DNA of 64,000 nucleotides from Streptococcus mitis (GTDB taxonomy: Bacteria > Bacillota > Bacilli > Lactobacillales > Streptococcaceae): assembly GCF_009496155.1 (NCBI RefSeq), contig NZ_WIJP01000006.1:75675-139674 (forward strand), in the 5' to 3' direction. This document shows positions 59,967 through 64,000 of the stretch, piece after piece. Under the pieces are notes generated by a model. That model was given only the letters and a program-made list of their open reading frames with translations. It searched no databases and was not told where the DNA came from. The number at the start of each line of letters is the position of its first letter. Positions within the stretch are counted from its first letter, which is position 1. A program made the translations under genes and the position numbers.

Positions 59967-60494
59967 ATGAACACACGGAAAAAGACACAATTTATGACAA
60001 TGACTGCCCTCTTAACGGCTATTGCGATTTTGATTCCGATTGTGATGCCTTTTAAGATTGTCATTCCTCCTGCTTCTTACACTTTGGGAAGCCACATCGC
60101 TATTTTTATCGCTATGTTCTTGTCGCCCTTGATGGCAATTTTTGTCATCCTAGCCTCTAGTTTTGGATTTTTGATGGCTGGCTATCCTATGGTTATCGTA
60201 TTTCGAGCTTTTTCCCATATCTTTTTTGGTACTTTGGGTGCTCTTTACCTACAAAAATTCCCCGATACCCTAGATAAACCAAAATCTTCCTGGATTTTCA
60301 ACTTTGTGTTAGCGCTTGTCCATGCCCTTGCTGAAGTATTAGCCTGTGTCCTTTTTTACGCAACTTCTGGTACTAATGTAGAAAATATGTTTTATGTTCT
60401 ATTTGTGCTAGTTGGATTTGGCACAATTATCCATAGTATGGTAGACTATACATTAGCACTAGCTGTCTATAAAGTGCTTCGAAAACGCCGTTAA
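59967..60494 (+). CDS. niaX: NiaX niacin ECF transporter S component
   Basis: The 175-residue membrane protein begins MNTRKKTQFMTMTALLTAIAILIPIVMPFKIVIPPASYTLGSHI, the typical ECF S-component start with AxxxA helices, and has about six spans. Its pairing with the following NiaR gene points to niacin (nicotinate/nicotinamide) uptake for NAD salvage. GGAG precedes the ATG. Confidence 0.9.
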   Translation: MNTRKKTQFMTMTALLTAIAILIPIVMPFKIVIPPASYTLGSHIAIFIAMFLSPLMAIFVILASSFGFLMAGYPMVIVFRAFSHIFFGTLGALYLQKFPDTLDKPKSSWIFNFVLALVHALAEVLACVLFYATSGTNVENMFYVLFVLVGFGTIIHSMVDYTLALAVYKVLRKRR

Positions 60495-60505
60495 AAGGAA
60501 GAACT

Positions 60506-61021
60506 ATGACAAAAGATCGCAAACAAGCCCTGCTCCAACTCTTGAAAGAAGCCCCTAAAGCTCTTAATGGCCAAAGTTTGGCGGAGCATTTTCACGTAAC
60601 ACGCCAAGTCATTGTACAGGACATTGCAATTTTGAGAGCCGATGGAGCGCCTATACTATCTACTAATCGTGGCTACATCTATAAGCAAATTGATACCAAT
60701 CCTTATGTTCACAAACTGTTCAAAGTGAAACATGAAGTTGAAGAAATCGGTCAAGAACTCCTTGCTATCGTTGATAATGGTGGACGTGTTCAAAATACCT
60801 TGATTGACCATCCCGTTTATGGAGAAATTGAAACCTTGCTGAAACTGTCTTGCCGCCGAGACGTTCAACATTTTCTAGAACAAGTCGAGCATTCTGACTT
60901 TAGACCTCTATCTGAATTGACAGATGGCATTCATTACCACCTAGTCGAAGCCGAAACACAACAAGACCTCCACTATATCGAGGAGGCCTTGGATCAGCTC
61001 GGTTATTTAGTAAAAGACTAG
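60506..61021 (+). CDS. niaR: NiaR niacin-responsive repressor (HTH plus 3H domain)
   Basis: The 171-residue protein has an N-terminal helix-turn-helix (KALNGQSLAEHFHVTRQVIVQDIAILRADGAPILSTNRGYIY) and a C-terminal 3H domain with conserved His residues (FKVKHEVEEIG, LIDHPVYGEIETLL, DGIHYHLVEAETQQDLHYIEEAL). It represses NAD salvage genes when niacin is bound. AAAGGAAG precedes the ATG. It sits directly behind niaX. Confidence 0.94.
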   Translation: MTKDRKQALLQLLKEAPKALNGQSLAEHFHVTRQVIVQDIAILRADGAPILSTNRGYIYKQIDTNPYVHKLFKVKHEVEEIGQELLAIVDNGGRVQNTLIDHPVYGEIETLLKLSCRRDVQHFLEQVEHSDFRPLSELTDGIHYHLVEAETQQDLHYIEEALDQLGYLVKD

Positions 61022-61215
61022 AAGATTTTCTTTTCCCAATCGTCTTCTGTACGGCGAGGGTAGAAAAACTCTGATTTGTCAGGAGCTTCCATCATTTCCA
61101 TCAAGGGTAACATATCATAGGCCAGATCCAAGTTTGGAATCTGGTCTTTTTGCACCCAAGAAACTTCTCCTTCATCTGAAGAGCGAAGGGTACCAGAGAA
61201 CTCAGTTGCCTTATA
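61018..61215 (-). pseudogene. mutX: Remnant of MutX Nudix hydrolase, C-terminal 65 codons only
   Basis: The segment YKATEFSGTLRSSDEGEVSWVQKDQIPNLDLAYDMLPLMEMMEAPDKSEFFYPRRTEDDWEKKIF is the end of the pneumococcal MutX family (about 154 residues). Everything before it, including the Nudix box, is missing; 61216-61266 in frame is unrelated. The family removes 8-oxo-dGTP. The fragment cannot be active. It stands 4 bp overlapping the niaR end. Confidence 0.85.
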
Positions 61216-61232
61216 GTCAAGTGAACTATAAA

Positions 61233-61281
61233 AAAACTCCAGATTAGGAACTATGATTGAATTCACTAACCTGGAGGTTTT
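61233..61281 (-). terminator. Terminator beyond the surface-protein gene
   Basis: Leftward CTCCAGGTTAG and CTAATCTGGAG pair (one G-U) around a loop of about 25 nt, followed by seven T. It lies exactly at the break of the mutX remnant. Confidence 0.6.
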
Positions 61282-61338
61282 AGATAATTATTCGACTCTT
61301 ACAAATTTGCTAGCTATTTTAGCAAGTAAATATACTGA

Positions 61339-63676
61339 TTAAACTTCTTCATCCTCTTTACGACGACGTCCTCCTACAAGACCTAAACTAAGTAAAGCAC
61401 TTGTAATTGCAACTGGAATAGCTAATGTTGATTTTACTGTACCAGTATTAGGTAATGCTTTCGCTGCGGTCTTAAGCGATTCTAGGTCTCCATTGTTGTG
61501 GACGCCTCGAATTGCTGCTTCACCTGCGGTTTTCGCTGCTGCTACTGCATCGGCATCGACTGCTGAAGTTCTGACCTTCTGCTTCTGTTTTCTTAGTGTC
61601 TACTGCGTTTGTTTGCGTTACGCGGTCTGCACTTGTAACACTATTATCAGAGGCGATTTCTGATTTTTCTGCTTTCGCCGCTTCTTCTAGTGCTGCTTTG
61701 GCATTAGATTTTACAGTTGCTAAGTTTCCTGGGGTGTGGACACCTTCAATCGCTGTTTTAGCAGTTTCTTTCGCTTGCGCGACTTTATCTGCATCATTTA
61801 CTGACGCTGCATCGATGGCTTGTTCACCTTGAGTTTTCTTAGTATTAACTTCTTGTACCTTAGCTGTCTTCTCTGTAGTCGTTAAACTTTTATCTCCGTT
61901 AATAGCGGTGATCTCTGCTTGAGCAATTCTACCTAATTCAGCTTTGGCATTAGATTTTTCTGCACCAAGATCAAATGCTGGTTTAGGTGCTTTTGGAATT
62001 ACCACAGGATCACTCATGTCAGATGCAGTTTCTCTAGTTGTAAAAGTATTTCCATATGCATCTCTAGGAGGTATTCCGCCCTTTGCGATATTTTTAACAG
62101 TAATTCGATCATTTTCTCTCAGTGCATTAGTTGGTGTCCACGTTGCCTGTCCATTTGTTGCATTTACTTCAGTTTGCTTTTGCCCATTAAGATAAAATTC
62201 TACTTTACTTATAGATGTATTCGCAACTGTTGCTGTAACAACCGGCTTTTTCCCTTCTGCATTTACTAAATCAGCAACACTTACAGTTGGTTTTTTAGGT
62301 TTTACAGTTATTGGCACATTTAATGTTGCCATTTGGGCATTATTCCTTTTATTATTTAGTACGTGAACATGCAAATCATAAGTACCAATCATATCATTTG
62401 GAATTGAACCTACTAATTTTATATTAGTCCCACCATCATACGGTCCAATACCATCTTGCTGTCTTCTTGTATATTCAGTTCTTGGTCCAGTATTTGGGGT
62501 TGTAGTAATATATACATCTCTAGTACTAATGACTTTCGTATCATATTTTACTTTAATAATAATCTTCTTGCCATATCCTAATTCTTCACCAGCAACTAAA
62601 CTAGATAAATCTGCGCCGTCGGTTTCATATCTGAAATTTGCATTGTTTGGTGCAGCTCGTAGTCCACTACCTTCAGGTAAAGTAATCCCATTCAAGATAT
62701 GATTATGTCCTGCGATATTCCTATCATTTGGCTCAGTATTTTGGGCTTTCTTCCCTACTGTTTCTTTACCATTTGTTGTATCTAGTTTAGGAGTGTTTTC
62801 CTCTAGTGGTTTATGAGTCATTTTCACACGTCTTAAACTACTGTTTTTGTAATTAACTAACTCTTTATATACCGAATTAACTTCCTCTTGATTTTTAGCA
62901 ATTGTTAATACTTCTTTAGCTTTTGCAACTTTTTCTTTTAAGCCCTTTACTGAATCCTCAGTGTATTTTTCTGGATCTAATTTGTCAATTTCTTTTAAAA
63001 GCGTTTCCAATTTGGTTTTATTAGTAAACACTTCCTCGACTTTGACATCTTTTACAGATTTTTTGATTTCTTCAGTCTGATTAACAAGTGTCACAGCATT
63101 CTCTGATACTTCAAACTCTCTTTTATCTTGAACTTTAGAACCAGATCTATCTTCCTTGTTAGAAGCTTTATCTTCAGTCTTAGACTTAAGTTGACGTACT
63201 TGCTCTGTAAGAAATTGAACTCGACTTACTTGACTTGCAATCGCTTCTTCAGAAATATTTTCTCCATTAAGTAAACGGTTATTTTCATCGGTTAATTGAG
63301 TAAGTTGATTAGATAAACTTAATAAACTTTCCTCGTCTACTTTTGCAATCGCAGCTTGAAGATCACTAATAGCCTGAACGAGAGGAGACTTATCCACTAG
63401 CTTCTGAGCAACAGTTGTTTTGTCACCCTCTACTTCTTTTGATTTCTCTATAAGATTCTCTTTAGGGGGAACTCCCTCTGTCAGTCCCGTAACACCAGCA
63501 TTTACCTTTTCAGTATTAGCCGTAACAGGTGATACAACTAAAGTATCTGCCTTAACCGCACCATTAGCGAAAAACATTAATGCCGCTACGGCAACACTTG
63601 CAGCACCAAAATGGTACTTACGAATAGAATAACGGAATACCTTTTCTCCGTTCACTTCTCGATTTGATTTTCTCAT
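61339..63676 (-). pseudogene. YSIRK/LPXTG surface protein with DUF1542 repeats, frameshifted
   Basis: The first frame (63676-61520, 718 codons) has a YSIRK signal peptide (FRYSIRKYHFGAASVAVAALMFF...VKA, about 15-44), a coiled-coil region (about 90-290), a beta domain (about 320-480) and DUF1542-like repeats. Near 61575-61590 it shifts into an unrelated tail ending at 61520. The other frame continues the last repeat (SAVDADAVAAAKTAGEAAIRGVHNNGDL) and ends with LPNTG, a hydrophobic segment and RRRKEDEEV at 61339. The total length is one base off a multiple of three. Without the anchor the protein would be secreted. Confidence 0.88.
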
Positions 63677-63987
63677 CTAATCGCCTCTCTCTTATTTTTA
63701 TTTTTGAGGTACTAAAAAATACCCCCCTTAAATATTTTAGGAATTTAAGGAAAGGATACGTTTTTTAATTTTGGGTACCACACTTGTTTTAAAAATATAG
63801 TACACTTTCTATTTTACATCTTTCTTAGAAAAATTAACAGTATAACCTATATGTTTTTTCTAATTTAGCATTTAAGGTAACTTCTCAAAGTAACTTCCAC
63901 TTGGCTAGCCGAAGTGGAAATTAGTCTAAAACGGATTTTTATGGTGGAATTAAGTATGAGACGTTTGAGTTAGAAATGAGGTCCACT
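63677..63987. other. Non-coding region upstream of the surface-protein gene
   Basis: GAGAGGCG lies before the surface-protein ATG. A perfect hairpin TTCCACTT/AAGTGGAA with palindromic loop GGCTAGCC spans 63895-63919. No gene or clear consensus promoter is seen. An ATG at 63988 with GAGG 6 nt ahead opens a rightward frame (MTKH) cut by the window edge; it cannot be judged. Confidence 0.45.
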
Positions 63988-64000
63988 ATGACAAAACATA

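Noticed and set aside
61596..61832. Rightward frames opposite the DUF1542 repeats
   Set aside because: They are shadows of the repetitive Ala-rich coding strand.
1..64000. tRNA or rRNA genes, CRISPR arrays, complete insertion sequences
   Set aside because: None was recognised on either strand; no tRNA lies at the prophage attachment site.

Overview
Organism. The window looks like a chromosome of the Streptococcus mitis/pneumoniae group. It carries pneumococcal-type BOX repeats, the vicR-vicK-vicX (walRKJ) operon, a RelBE2-type toxin-antitoxin pair, ECF vitamin transporters, a YSIRK/LPXTG surface protein and a prophage lysin with choline-binding repeats. The gene order mutY-[pta...pcrA]-fhs differs from the S. 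pneumoniae TIGR4 order as I remember it, so S. mitis or a close relative is more likely than S. pneumoniae itself; this is inference. Layout. 1-1.3 kb: 5' part of a restriction-modification gene running off the left edge. 1.4-2.0 kb: a BOX element and relBE. 2.1-6.2 kb: mutY, vicR, vicK, vicX, all leftward. 6.2-9.8 kb: a second BOX element, then pta, rluD, nadK, relQ, all leftward. About 9.9-48.1 kb: a complete-looking HK97-type siphovirus prophage inserted between relQ and the CYTH-domain gene. 48.1-55.9 kb: CYTH, prs, cysteine desulfurase, two DUF genes, rex, a class I glutamine amidotransferase (rightward), then radC and pcrA (leftward). 56-61 kb: fhs (leftward), coaB, coaC, panT-like, niaX, niaR (rightward). 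61-64 kb: a truncated mutX remnant and a frameshifted LPXTG surface-protein gene; the right edge shows nothing certain. Prophage. Reading leftward from about 44.5 kb it has early control and replication genes (Cro-like HTH proteins, BRO antirepressor, replisome organizer with an internal iteron cluster, DnaC-like ATPase), a late regulator, a second recombinase, HNH nuclease, terminases, portal, ClpP-like protease, capsid, connectors, tail genes with a programmed -1 frameshift, tail fibre genes, holin, a CHAP/choline-binding lysin and a BECR-type nuclease gene. Rightward genes are the tandem-HTH S24 repressor, an Abi_2/HEPN protein preceded by a small hairpin RNA, the integrase, a membrane-anchored moron and a three-gene micro-operon near the left end. 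Five copies of a 16-bp operator (GTTTAA-N3/4-TTAAAC type) tie the repressor to the lytic promoter and the two HTH genes. Most interesting parts: (1) the Abi_2/HEPN protein with its own consensus promoter and two-hairpin RNA, matching the abiF RNA-antitoxin type from which Cas13 is proposed to descend; (2) an independently promoted, four-stem junction RNA of about 125 nt at the left end of the prophage, next to a BECR-fold nuclease gene, which I do not recognise; (3) the micro-operon whose consensus promoter is a perfect palindrome; (4) a repeated CTATGCGGGCAA element at the left end, in front of the Xis-like gene and in front of the integrase.
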